Assembly (NCBI RefSeq): GCF_901933205.1
Contig: NC_044572.1
Coordinates: 23,336,501-23,400,500 of the forward strand
From: Camarhynchus parvulus
Taxonomy: Eukaryota > Chordata > Aves > Passeriformes > Thraupidae
Direction of reading: 5' to 3'
Length of the DNA: 64,000 nt
The notes under the pieces are model-generated. The model saw only the letters and a program-made list of their open reading frames with translations. It was not told where the DNA came from and did no database searches. Position numbers and translations under genes: made by a program. Below, one piece after another: positions 1-12,010 of this stretch (its first letter is position 1; every line of letters starts with the position of its first letter).

Positions 1-3000
1 AATGTTGTGTCCAATATTGGACCTGCAAAGTTCATGTCCGCTTGTTTTCCTGAAAAATATTCATTTTAGTTGCTGTTACTACCTCGCTGCTACTGAAAGC
101 TTTCTTCCCACATAAATAGCTTGAAGACACCTAAAGTATCTCTAAGAATTCATTGCTCCTTTAACATATTGCTTTTCAGAAGAGCATGCTTTGATTTTGA
201 GAGAGATACAAATTAACTGGGAAAATGATAATTGCAACACTGTATTGATTTCACTTAGAAAAATCCTTTGGCTTTTACTCACATAATTTTGCATTTCAGA
301 AAACCTGGAAACAGTTGCACTGCTCACAGGTTTCTTAAACTAAAAAAAGGAAAAAATGTCCTTTCATATTTTTCCTATATGACAACAACTTTTTCATTAC
401 TGTTCCAGACTATTTTATCTTGGCTTTGAATTTTATTATAAGAATTAATCACACCAGTCAAGCATGTTTCTTTATGAAGGTGTTTCTTACTGTGAAGTAT
501 TGTTCACATTACTGTAGATTCTTGAATGACGGCTCCAGTATGGTTAGCACTGAAGGGGGCTGAAGAAGATTTTGTAAGTAACTCAATTATTTATTTTGGT
601 TAAGCAAGACTTAAAAATTCATAAGAACAAACTCTAAGAATATCTAGAGTGTTCTGCTGCTGCCCTTACCAAAGTGCAGTTTTCTGTATTTTTGACCAAA
701 CTCCATGGAGAGAAGATTTTAATATAGATCAAGAATGAAGCATATACCTTGTGGGGCTAAATTGCTATGGACAGGAAGTGGAGACCCTGGTGTGGATGAA
801 GAACTTGACCAGATTATCTTGGGGGTTTGTAAAAACATACGAACAAAGAAAGAATATATTTGTGCTGTAACCTTCTCTTAGAAATAACAGTGTGTTTTTC
901 TTTCTGTCAGTGAACACTTCTCACCCAATGCCAACTTGTCATCATATAAGTCAACTTGAGACATTGAGAAAAGAAGCAGACAGAGAAAACTTTATCTCTT
1001 GCATTCAGACTTTTTGGAACTGTGAAAATAATAAGCAACAAATAGTAATCTCTATTTTGCAAAAACAGAATTCAAACCTCTGTTTCAGCATTTTTTAGAA
1101 CTCAAGCAAGAAAAGCACTTTCAAGTGTATATTTGGAAAATCAGCACTCTTTCATTCTATTTACAGTTCACCTTTCCAGCTGTGCAGTGCCCTGACTTGT
1201 GTGTGCCATTTCAGGGCAGACAAATGTCCACAGTGATACAACGAAGCTCGAACTTGCATTGAACTTTATCGATTTGCGAAGTCTCTCAGGCTCAGGTGAT
1301 TTGGACCTTTCAAAGAACCATTCAGTTAAGCCCTGCCTTGGCAAGAACAAATACTTGATAAATGTTTATCGCTTCATACCACACTTCTCTCCTAAGCTGA
1401 CTGCCATGTCATCAAAACTTCATCAAAAGTTCCACCCAAAAATGGATGGAATTCAGAAAAGTGACTATATCAAAAACACGTGGTGTTTTGCCAAAGGGAA
1501 TGATTCTTCACCAGTCCCTCACAGTAGGCCTTTACTTTACAAGCTGCTTCCAAAATCCATTTTCTGTGTAGTTTACAGACCTTTTCAGTGATGCAGGATG
1601 GCTGGGTTTGCTAACCAGCAAATATATGAGTTGTAAACATTCCTCAGGAGTGCAGCATCCCAGAGCATAAAAAAGGGAATTCTTTTCCCCCACTCTTTTC
1701 CAGATCTTCTGAAGTATAACAGATGGTTATTATTATTTCTCCTTTTGGTTTCTATTCCTTTTATCTTTACCCAAAGAATTTCACCACCACATATTTGTAT
1801 TGTCAAATTGCACCATGGTGGAATTATGCACACTTCTGGAATGTGGGATGATCTCTTCAGTTCTTCAGCCTTCCTACCACTTCCAGACAACTCCTCACTT
1901 TTGCTGACATTCTGCTTCTGAGAATCGTCTTTCAAATTACATACATCCTCATTCACCCTAAATCACAATCTCTGCTGCTTAGGGCAGCTTTCAGTTCTAC
2001 TGTTGTTTTTTTCTTACTTTTCATTTCAAAACATCTGAATATTAAAATACTTGTAATACACAGTGTCCTTCCCCAAAATTTGGTACCAGAGAGCATCTCA
2101 ATTTGGAAAAAAGACGTGATCCCACAGTATCAGTAGTATGTCACCACCACCACAATTCCAGTGCTATGTCACCATCAGGTTTGTCATTGCTTTGGTACCT
2201 TGTTTTCTTCCTCCAGACATAATCCTGTAGAGCTTAAGATTTTTCTGATATATCATTTAGACTTTCATTTTCCTCTTCATGAGATCATGACTGTCTCCTA
2301 AGGGAACTATTTTATCCTTCCTTTTCATATGGGCTCCTCAAACAGTAAAATATACCTTTCAATTGTTAACATATTGTGTGATATATATTTATAAATTAAC
2401 ATTGCTATGGAAAAAAAATAATTAAATCTGTGATCAGTTTGTAACTCCTGTAGCAAAAACATCAGCTGGCACTCAATTTGTTAAACTGTTGGTCTCCATT
2501 TATACTACTCTACTAGAATTATGTACAATTTATTGTCGGACTCATTTGTTCAGTCTGGCTATGATTAATTTCAAAAATTTCATCATTATTCAAACAGATT
2601 TTCCACTGTACATAGGCTTAATATTGTACTCCTATAATACCTGTTTGATAAACTATTTGTGCTACTTCAGCAGAAATATTCTCTATCAGTAGCATTTACA
2701 CTACAAGACCATTAATCCTGAGAAATAAAGCAAGACACATTTTATTCACATCTTACACTCTTCTGAAGATAAACATGTTTATCAAAATTCTTGTTATGGT
2801 TTGTGTTGGTGGGATGGGGTTAAAGAAATGACAAATTCACTTTGGGAAAAATACTTCTTCAGAATCCTTTACCCCACTTGTGGTCCCAAGAACTATGCCT
2901 TCAATGTGCTGGAAAAGATTTCTATATGAGGAACAGGAGCACGAGTTTTAATTTGAACAAAACAGGTATTATAGAGGAAGCTGCATATGAAAGCAGCAAA

Positions 3001-4953
3001 AAGCCTTTGAGGTTCAAGAGGCCTTTATTATCTTCTTAAGGGGCCTGTTTAGCTCAGGCACGAAAAGTAATTTATATACATTTAGTCTTCTTTGTTTTCA
3101 TAGGAATAATTAGTTCTTCCTGTTGCATTTTTTCATCTGTTGTTACTTTCTCCCCAGTGCCGTTTAACCTCTTTGTAACATATAGTTACAAAACATTGCT
3201 TGCAATGTTAATTTCAAAGATGTATCCCAACCTCCTTTGAAGGCGGCTTCAGTTCAGCATCTGCAGCATTTCTCCCCCATTGAGATTTTCCCCCAAATTT
3301 AGTTAGCTACAAAGAGGACTGAAACTGCTGACAGTACAAAAAGCAGAAAATGCAGGGTCTCACAAATGTGAAAAGGAACAGGTAAGCAATGACAGCCTGA
3401 CTTGTGGGTTATTGTAAATTGCATACACTTCTGCGGAAAATTATCTCTCTATCTAATACGTATCAGAACATCCTTGCTACTCTAGCTTTACTTACACAAT
3501 TCAAATGTCAATCTGGCAAGCTCAATAAAGAGCCAATGTGGCAGGTAAAAGAGGCATGTAGAAATGGTCTCATATCAATGAATTGATGTGAAACTTCGAT
3601 TTAAAAATTAAATAATCCAGAGATGGCTGAATTATGTGTGTGATTAATCTCTCACTGAAGCTGAGAAGCTGAGAGCAGAATGTAGCGAGTGGCAATCCCT
3701 AAAATGAATGACCTCTAGCAATTCATAGAGGACCATATTATAGGAAAGGAGACTATTCTTTCCCAAAGTTGTCAGCCTTCTGTGTCTAGCTCAGGTTTGT
3801 GAAAAGAAGCTGGGCATTTTCTCTTTCTTACACTTCCTTCAATAACACACAATGCTTCTGTAATTCAAAATTCACTCTTTACATTGATACTGATTGAAGC
3901 AGAATATGATCTAGTTTCCTTTTCCTCTAGTAAGCTGGTTTATATCTGCTGCACAGAAAATAAACCATAAAAATGTGGTTTTGTCAGTTTTATGCAAGCA
4001 GACAGGACTGAAAGACATGTGGGGTTAAAGGTTGAAACACTTTCAATTCATCATCCAGCCCTAGCTCTCAAGTATTTGCCTGTTCAATTTTGCAAGCACA
4101 AGACAGCAATTATATGTGGAAATTGAGAAATCAGAACTCTTATCAAGCTCAAGTATTTGTATAAGGGCACAATTTCAGGGGGAAAAAAAAAGTGTGTGTA
4201 AGGTCATATACAAGGACTGCAATGTGGTTTGAAAGCGCCCCTGAAAAATACAGAATCTGTTAAATATTTGCTGACCAGAACCCCTATACCTGTATGTGAG
4301 GCGCAGTGATTCTTAAAAATGCCTTTCAAAAAGATAAGCATTTCTCCATAAGTTTATGGATAGGGAATTGGTTTTTTGACTACATGGTGCCTCTGAATAT
4401 TTCCAAGAATTATTATTATCTGGTTCCACAGGGATATAAAATAAGTGAAAAGCACTGAGTTGAACATTCCATAAGCATATATAATGAGTATTTAAGCTCT
4501 GAAAATTGTGTTCACTACAAACAACTACTAGGTTTTGCTACATTTAAAATCATATGGGGCTTGATTTTCAGAATAGTCTCATTTTGTACTCATAAGAAAC
4601 TGTTGCAATTTTCTAAGCAAAAATTTGCACAAGTGTGTTATTCCATGACTGATCCTCCTTCCAAAAATCAAAAGCAAAAGAAGGACTTACCTGTAGATAT
4701 GGCGATTTAAACTATCCTTTTTTTATTTCCATTTCTTCTTATTTCAGTGTCAGCTTTCTCACTCTTTCCCTTGATCCATAGGTGAAACCAACTTGCAAAG
4801 TCTTCCCCCTACTCAGATATGAGTGACTATCCCACAAACAAAGAATCTACAGGATACAGCTCCTACAGACTGAAAGCCAGATTGTTAACCAGGGACTCTC
4901 TGCATCTCCAGTTCATCAAAGCCTCTATTCTGCTTATAAAAAAATTGTAGCAA
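1..4953. other. Intergenic, no gene seen
   Basis: AT-rich, CpG-poor sequence. The longest open frame (1199-1591, 130 codons, + strand) contains no domain or family motif I recognise and has no convincing splice or promoter context, so I treat it as chance. I recognised no interspersed repeat here; old, diverged repeats cannot be excluded by eye. Confidence 0.7.
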
Positions 4954-4967
4954 ATTTAGACCTCACT

Positions 4968-5010
4968 ATTTCATTTATTCATTTATTCATTTATTTATAT
5001 TTATTCATTT
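4968..5010. repeat. (TTTATTCA)n-type microsatellite
   Basis: Five imperfect tandem copies of an ATTTATTC-type octamer, drifting to TTTA near the right end. The 10-bp sequence ATTTAGACCT occurs on both sides (4954-4963 and 5007-5016), so the whole tract is framed by a direct repeat. That could mean duplication during repeat growth, or a target-site duplication around an insertion whose body has decayed to the simple repeat. The first is simpler. Confidence 0.85.
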
Positions 5011-5016
5011 AGACCT

Positions 5017-7246
5017 TGTGATTTAAACAAGATATTGCAAGTTCATTCAGCAATGCTTGCTGAAAGCTGATGGCCTCTTTCTAAAGACAAAAAGACAGGT
5101 AAATGCTTATAAGCTAATTGTTTCTCTGCTTATCTTCAGAACACGTGTCATGGCCGTGTGGAACCCAGGACTGTGGCAATCCTTTTAATAGGAGCTGTAA
5201 GACCCCAAACCTTTTAATTCATTTTACCCAACTAAAAGGCTTCCTTTTCAATCAAAGAATTTTCTGCGGGATGGGAAATTCAAGAGCTGACTCTCACTTT
5301 CTGGAAAGTTAAGTTGTGCATGAAACTTGCAAAGTTTGCTTGTAGTGATTGGACACCACTGTCCATTTTCTGTCTCATATACTGTCTGTGCAAACCAGGA
5401 CAGTATATATACCACAGTGTTGCTCCTGGCTTTTTTTTTTTCATTGTCACTATCACTCTCTTGAAAAGTTAGGATGAAAACTGTTGCTAAAGTGATTTGG
5501 GGATGGATGGTGAATTAAGCAGAAATAGTTCCAGTTAAGTCCGTTCACAAAGTGACTGCTCACAACTGACTATGGAGAGCTGTCATTGGCCCTCAGAAAG
5601 AATTGAAAGTCAGTTCCAAAAAGAAAACTTGGGAATGCTTTGAGGTTTACCAAAACCACATCCTTTTTTAAGTATGCTTATACATTAGAAACAGCGTTCA
5701 CTTAGGGGTAGGACAATGTCCTACTTTTGTATCTGCAGAATGTCCAACACAGTTCTACAATCAAAATCCCCTCTGCCAGTGTTACTTCTTTCACTCCAGG
5801 GCCCAATGTCTAAGGAATACCACCAGAAGCCATCTGACAATATTAACTTCTGTCTGCCTGACACAAACTATGCCAACAAAACCTTTTGCATTTCCTTGAC
5901 TCCTGAAAAATGGGGAAAATGAGCCAAGTATTTGTCTAACATCCAACCATGTTGCAATGAGGAGTGGGACAGTTTGTTTTCAGAGAATGCACAGATTAGG
6001 CTGGTTTCAGTCTCTTATCAAAGTTTCTGCTGTGTTTTGCTGCAGAGCATGTCCCCAGCCACATGTACCCCAAAATGTAAATTCAGGGGCAGAAACAGTA
6101 TTTTGCAAAAGGAAGCAAAGTTCCAAAGGAAGCAATTTTGAATAATGAAAATTCAAGTACCAACACTACTCAACACTACTATTAGAACAGTAGTAACTGG
6201 AACATAAGTGAAAACTTAAGAGCAGTTTGGATACTCATCTTCCTATACTTCTTCAAAGTAACTTGCTGATGGAGTAGCATGATGCTTTAAAGGTAGTTAT
6301 CCTTGCCATGTTTTTTTCAGGTTCATTTTTCATTTTGGATATCTAAAGTACAGTGAAAGCAAAGAAAAGAAAAGATGAAAAAAAACTTTCATTACTAAAA
6401 GAATATTTATTTTAGTCATCTTGATTAGCCTAAGTTGTTATGTCAAACAATTTTTATTCTGTTTATGGAATATAACACCTCTATAGGCCAGATGTTCAAA
6501 ATGTGCCTGAACTCAGTGTCTAGTTATTCAAAACAAAATCTCTTGCATGAACCCCTTTTCCTGTTGGCAGTTGACAGCAGAAGTGATTGAAATGGCCTTT
6601 ACATCAATCAGGTTATTAAAAAAAAAAAAAAGAAGGAGAAAAAAGCAGACACAAATGGAGCACAGGAGTTCTGGGTTTAAAAGTTGTTATTTGTTAACAC
6701 AAACAGTAGCTGACAAAAGAGAACATGAAAGTGACTTTGGCATATATGAATGGAGATCACACTTAAGTCTCTGAAAATCTGACCTGCACTAAATTTGCAA
6801 ATTGTTTCTTTCGCTGCCCGAACAGTGTTGTACTTGTTACATAGTAACAAACTAGATTTGATGTTAACTGTGCCTGATAGTTTAGGTATTTTTATCTTTC
6901 AGAGTTCTAGTTTTAGGGCCAAATCAATGCTGTGGATCCTTCAACTGTACTGGAAATCTCCCGTGAATATTTTTCCCTCATTCACTGAATATTCTCCCCT
7001 CATTACACACAGTGAAATTCCATTAATATCAATACTGGTTTGGTGTATAGAATACACAATACAGATCTATACTGAAGTTCAAGGATCACGATTTTGCTTT
7101 CTGTATTAAACTTCAGCTCTTTTATTGATTCTTTTTCTGCCCACTTTCCTCAAGGATAAAACTAAATTGCTTGCAGACTTCATTATAAAACTATAAATTG
7201 AGGGCAAAAGAAAAAATCAATGATGAAACCTGTAGTGATTAATATG
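5017..7246. other. Intergenic, no gene seen
   Basis: AT-rich sequence with short homopolymers, including a T run near 5430-5442 and an A run at 6618-6631. The short open frames here lack domains, and two of them overlap each other in different frames on the same strand (5932-6145), as chance frames do. Confidence 0.7.
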
Positions 7247-7264
7247 TCAAACAAACAAACAAAC
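7247..7264. repeat. (AAAC)n microsatellite
   Basis: Four uninterrupted copies of the tetramer CAAA, a short simple repeat common in bird genomes. Confidence 0.85.
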
Positions 7265-7995
7265 ATTCCCAATTTCCCTATGTCTTATTTGCTCATTTTG
7301 TAAGAGACACTGAAAAATAGCCTTAAAAATGTAAAAGTGAAATATTGTCTTCTTTCTGGGGAATTGAATCCACAAGTTTAAATCATTAAACTATAATTAT
7401 ACTCAGAACATTGGAAGGATTTACAGTAAAAATATCAAGTTGAGATTAAGTCAATAAAATTAATCACTCGTAACCCTGAAGGAGTAAAAGGGTTGAAAAA
7501 TGCTACAAAATTGAAAGCTACCATGAGCAAAGGGACTCAGGGAATTCATTTTAATTTACCACAGCCAAGTTCAAATACAAGCTGTTCTTTGTTATCCAAC
7601 CTGAGGTATTATTTTTCATACAGACTCTCACATCTGACCAAGCCATAATCACATACTGTAGAGCTTTCTTTATCTGATTGTAGAAGTTTCCTGTTTTAGC
7701 TATATATTAACAATGAACTGCATATGGATGGGGTGGTGTCACAGAGTGGACTCTATTCTGCTCACCTAACCACATCTATCAGTGTATTAAGTGCCTTAAA
7801 GCTGGGACTTGAGCTATGGGTTGCAAAGTTGGCCTTCAGTCACTACTGTCTCTCTCTTACATGGGCCTAACAGACATTTTATATTGTGAATTCTTTGCTT
7901 TTCTAGCAGCACCGACAGCTCTCCTGCAGTGGTCTAAGAGACAGTTATGAATTGCAATAATCTTTTCTCTCTCATCTGGGTTTAATGATGGACCA

Positions 7996-8096
7996 TGCTG
8001 TCTAAAACAGTTTCTCATGGGCAGTACATTTGTGTTGGGGTGCAATCCTCACCACCCTAAAAGGAATGTACTGCCTGTGAGAAACTGTGAACAGCA
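7996..8096. other. 100-bp imperfect palindrome (long hairpin)
   Basis: The main arms are 24 bp (8007-8030 against 8065-8088) and pair at 22 of 24 positions. Outside them, after a small asymmetric bulge, TGCTGT (7996-8001) pairs with ACAGCA (8091-8096). Inside, GGTG (8039-8042) can pair with CACC (8050-8053) to give a 7-nt terminal loop. The folded strand would be a stem of about 100 nt with internal bulges, the size of a microRNA precursor or of a very short non-autonomous DNA transposon (MITE). No flanking target-site duplication is obvious. Either reading is inference; the pairing is read directly. Confidence 0.55.
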
Positions 8097-9689
8097 AATA
8101 TAACCATGTACCTTCCAAGGATCCATGCTCTGATGATGAGCAGAGACATTTTGGTAGATATTACCCAAGAAATGAGGTGTGAGTATAAAAGGTTGGGAAG
8201 GACATAGGAAAGGTGTTAGGGACACGTGATCAACCCCCTAAGAAGTAATTTGTAATTCAGCTAGAACATGCTTTTGCTTTTGGATCTGAAATGACCTGGT
8301 AAATCTACTCTGGAAATCAAGATGTATCTGTGAACTGTGGGACTGTGCACTACAGTTGAATTTTAATTTGGCTGCAGAGATTTAGGTTCTTCCTCTAGCC
8401 CCAAGAAAATTTAAACCAATTAACAAGATCTCTTTTGCTGCAGTGTAGCCATCTCTATTCACTTCAGATATTAGCCATCTGATTTTACAGCTACAAAAGT
8501 GGGGACAGCTGTGTTTGAAAACTTGGAAGTAATGGAGAGAATTGCTTAATACATGATGTAAAATAACACTTCCAAGTGAAATCAACCAAAGTTCAAAGAT
8601 TTTTTTTTTCAATGAGTGCTTTGAAAAACTACTAATTCAGGAACTATTTATGTTACCAGAAATAGTGAAGTAGGGGCTGCATGAAAAAGTATATATGCCA
8701 TTGCTCATTCATAAGCAAAATCAAACATCATAGCCAATATTTGTAGTAAAATAGTTTCAGTGAGAATATAACCTGTGACAGTGCAGCTCCACATGATCAG
8801 CCTGACATGGCTTTCTTTCCAGAATATTTGCAAGAATTTGCTGAAACCTTTGTTTATTTACAAGATTTCCACCAAAGCTAGTTTAAATAGACATGTTTCA
8901 AAAAATATTTCCAGAAACATATAGCGGCCATCTGCAGGCAAGTTTATTTCTGAAAAGACATTTATGAATTTACATCCAACATAAATAAAGAACTGTGAGG
9001 CAATTAAGCTGGAAAAATGTGCATTTTTCAGACAGAAAATAAACATTTGTTTCCAGCCAGTTGATGTACAAGTACCACAATTTAAAATGTGAAAACATAA
9101 CTTTCTGCACCCAATGTTGAGACTGACTTTCTGCTTTAAAAACACAGTGTCTAAGTGTTCTTGATGATACGATTTTTTAAAGTTCTTCTCCATGTGGAAG
9201 ATACTAATCTTCCTCATGATTTAAAAGTGATCTTCACCCAGAGCTTTATTCTTATCATATATGCAAGACCTTCTTAATGAGCTGTGCCCTGCCACACTTT
9301 TTTAGGCAAATGCCTGTTTCAAGTCAAAGAGAATTTTGCTTGACTGTCCTTGAAAAAGGACTTTAGGACTAAGTGTAATTCCTGGAATTATTTACCTGTC
9401 ATCTAAGGATATAAGGGAAAATGTAACTTCATTTTAGGCTGCAAATGCTTAGGTAGAAAGCACTGAAGAATACCATAGTTTTGCACCTGTCACTCTATTG
9501 TAAAGATAATTTTGCTACCAAGCCTCAGTTTTCATCACTTTCCTCAGCTAGTACTTTTGGCCTGAAACATTTTTTCTTGTTTCCATCCTCACTGATTTTC
9601 TCTATATTTTATACTCTACATACTTGAAGAACATCCAGCTATTCCTTCAGCTATACAAGACTTAAAATAACACAACAATATTTATTTAG
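8097..9689. other. Intergenic, no gene seen
   Basis: AT-rich. The minus-strand open frame of 119 codons at 8858-9217 has no recognisable domain and AT-biased, low-complexity composition. No repeats recognised. Confidence 0.65.
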
Positions 9690-9710
9690 CCAAAGATATT
9701 ATATCTTTGG
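9690..9710. repeat. Perfect 21-bp palindrome
   Basis: Two 10-bp arms (CCAAAGATAT and its reverse complement) are separated by a single T. It could extrude as a cruciform or serve as a dyad protein-binding site, but at this size it is also expected occasionally by chance in AT-rich DNA. Confidence 0.7.
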
Positions 9711-11662
9711 AATAGGTTAGGCAGAAACTATTTGGCTTTAAAATACTACATGTAGCATCTGTGTAACTCCTTGTGAGGAAACTGATAGATTTTTGTGATA
9801 GAAGAGTTGTGAAGGCAAAGAATGAGATAGTTACAAGCCATACTATTTTCTAAGGTATATATGACGTCTTGGTCCAGCAGCATATCAGAAGATGACTTTC
9901 CTTATCTATGTGAAATCCCACTAGCATTATTAATAGGAAACTGCATTGATGCATTTCTTAAAATTAGTCTTAGAGTTACACAGGTTTGGGTATTCTTCTG
10001 GGATTACAAAATGAGCGACCAATGAAGAATGTGACACAAGGTTGTTCATTTTTCGTTCACTTGGATAAAACTGCATTTCTTGTGCACAAGAAAAATATGG
10101 TGGCACAAGTATACTGGTCGTGCTAAAGAAAAAAATTATAACAGGTCTTTGGAAAAATTATTTTCCAGTAAATAATACCTACAGATTGCTCTTATGTTCT
10201 AAGCCATTAAAGCTGAAAATAATAAAAACATTACAAGTTTTTAACAGTAGAATTTAGGTGTGGTTCGCCGACCTGCTCATGCAATAAAAATGTGTTTGGA
10301 AGGAGTGAGCTAATGGTTTCTGAGCTGTACTGTCCCCACTCCCTAAAATCTCTAACAGCATTAGCAGCTCATCCACATAATTTGATCTCTTATTTAATCT
10401 CCATAGTATTAACTTTCACCCACACTAATATTTATATAACCTTTGGTATTTACCTAGTTTTACTTTACATTTTGTTTTAGGGAAAGGAATGGTTGTGGAG
10501 GGCAGGTCCATTAGTGTCTGTGGCACAGGATGATTTAGATGCACACCCTGGACACAAGTCCCTATACAGCTGTTGAGTGCCACTATCAGCAAGTTAAATA
10601 AGAATAAACCTCTTGCTATACCTGCCCTGTATCTTATATATGTACCCTAACTAGTCAAAATTGTCCACCATCAGAAAAAGGAGTCTGTGCTAGCTGGGTT
10701 TGGGTTTATGTGGTACATCTTTATATTCTTAATGTTTGCATTTTCACTTCACTGATCAAAGCCTCAGCTGCAGATCAGGACCTCCTCCACTAGATACTGT
10801 ACAAGAAGAACATTCCTGTCCAAAAAGACCTAAAGTAAAAAGTGGAATGGATATTATACTTTGTCAGAGAGGGGCACAGAAACACCAAAACAAGTAAGAA
10901 GCCATTTGCTCACTACACAGAGAATAAAACCAGCAAATCTATTCCACGTGTTGTCTAACTTCTGCTTTCCATTCCCTCTATGTACTGAGAGGGATGCAAA
11001 GTAACCCTGCTGTTGCAAGTCATACCCACCGTAGACTGAATTTGCACCCCTTACCTCTGGTTAACAAGATACAGGTCTCTGCACCATGGAAACCATAGGC
11101 TGTGATGCCTGTAGAGAATGGCAAAGCTGCAATAATAGGCGGAATCCAAATCCCAGTTCTAAAGCCCATGAGCTGGAACACAAAGGCTACCTGAGACAGA
11201 AACTCTCCTAGGGACACCTGAGAGTGTTCAAGTAGTGGGAAAAGAGTCCTACCACCTGAGAGATCCGCAAATGAAGATGATGGAGGCTTCCAACCCAGAA
11301 ACAGAGACCACTGTGTCCTATCTGTGAATTATGGTAGTACATCACAACCTTCAGTCTCCATTATCTTCAGAGTTTACTCCATGTCTGCACAAGCATTAAA
11401 CTCACACACACATAGCTTTTACCTCCCTTTAAATTATGTTCCTTATGACAGGCAAGGTGAATTTTAACCTGTATGGGAGCTCAGAAGCACAACAATGTGC
11501 AGAAAAATCAGTTCCTAGATTCACAACACATTGGGTCTTGAACATCTATCTCTCAGGTATCTAAATCCTCACTGTAAACCATAGTAAAGTCACGCTAATA
11601 GTGTCCTTATTCCCCGTAAATTATTTTCTATATAAATTGCAGTAAAAGGTTTCCTAGAGTCA
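9711..11662. other. Intergenic, no gene seen
   Basis: AT-rich sequence without recognisable coding, RNA-gene or repeat content. Open frames at 10292-10480 and 11020-11217 are about 60 codons and featureless. Confidence 0.65.
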
Positions 11663-11704
11663 GCTAGTCCTAGAGTCCTCAGTGCTAGTCCTAGAGTCCT
11701 CAGT
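11663..11704. repeat. Perfect 21-bp tandem duplication
   Basis: The unit GCTAGTCCTAGAGTCCTCAGT occurs twice head to tail with no mismatch, preceded by a partial copy (CCTAGAGTC at 11653). The lack of divergence suggests a recent slippage event, possibly still polymorphic. Confidence 0.85.
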
Positions 11705-11854
11705 AAAAAGGACTAGAGACTCCATGGATTTCTTTCTTGCTAAATGAGATTTAGAGTACTACTGCCTCATGAATATATGCAAAGTGAGACAAAACCTTCC
11801 ATATCTTGAAGAGAGATTTTAATTTTTTTTAATCTGGAAAGGTGTCTGTGCACA

Positions 11855-12010
11855 AAGAAAAAAAAAAAAATTATACAAAAAAAAAAAAAAAAAAAATTAA
11901 AAGAAGTAGCAAAAGTAGAAAAAAGTTTAAAAAGTAGAAGTAGTAGAAGAGAGGGAAAGGGGAAAAAAGAAAAATGAAAAGGAGAAAAAATTAAATAGAA
12001 AAAAGCAAAG
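11855..12010. repeat. A-rich/purine-rich low-complexity tract
   Basis: Two long A runs (the second about 21 A) are followed by A/G-rich sequence with AGTAGAAAA-like motifs to about 12010. It could be the poly-A tail of an old retrocopy, but nothing recognisable lies immediately upstream, so simple-repeat expansion is the safer call. Confidence 0.8.

Noticed and set aside
1199..1591. Plus-strand open frame of 130 codons
   Set aside because: No family resemblance, no splice sites or CpG context; a length seen by chance in 64 kb read in six frames.
6618..6631. A run of 14 A followed by AGAAGGAG as a possible retrocopy tail
   Set aside because: Nothing upstream resembles a processed transcript, and there is no matching target-site duplication.
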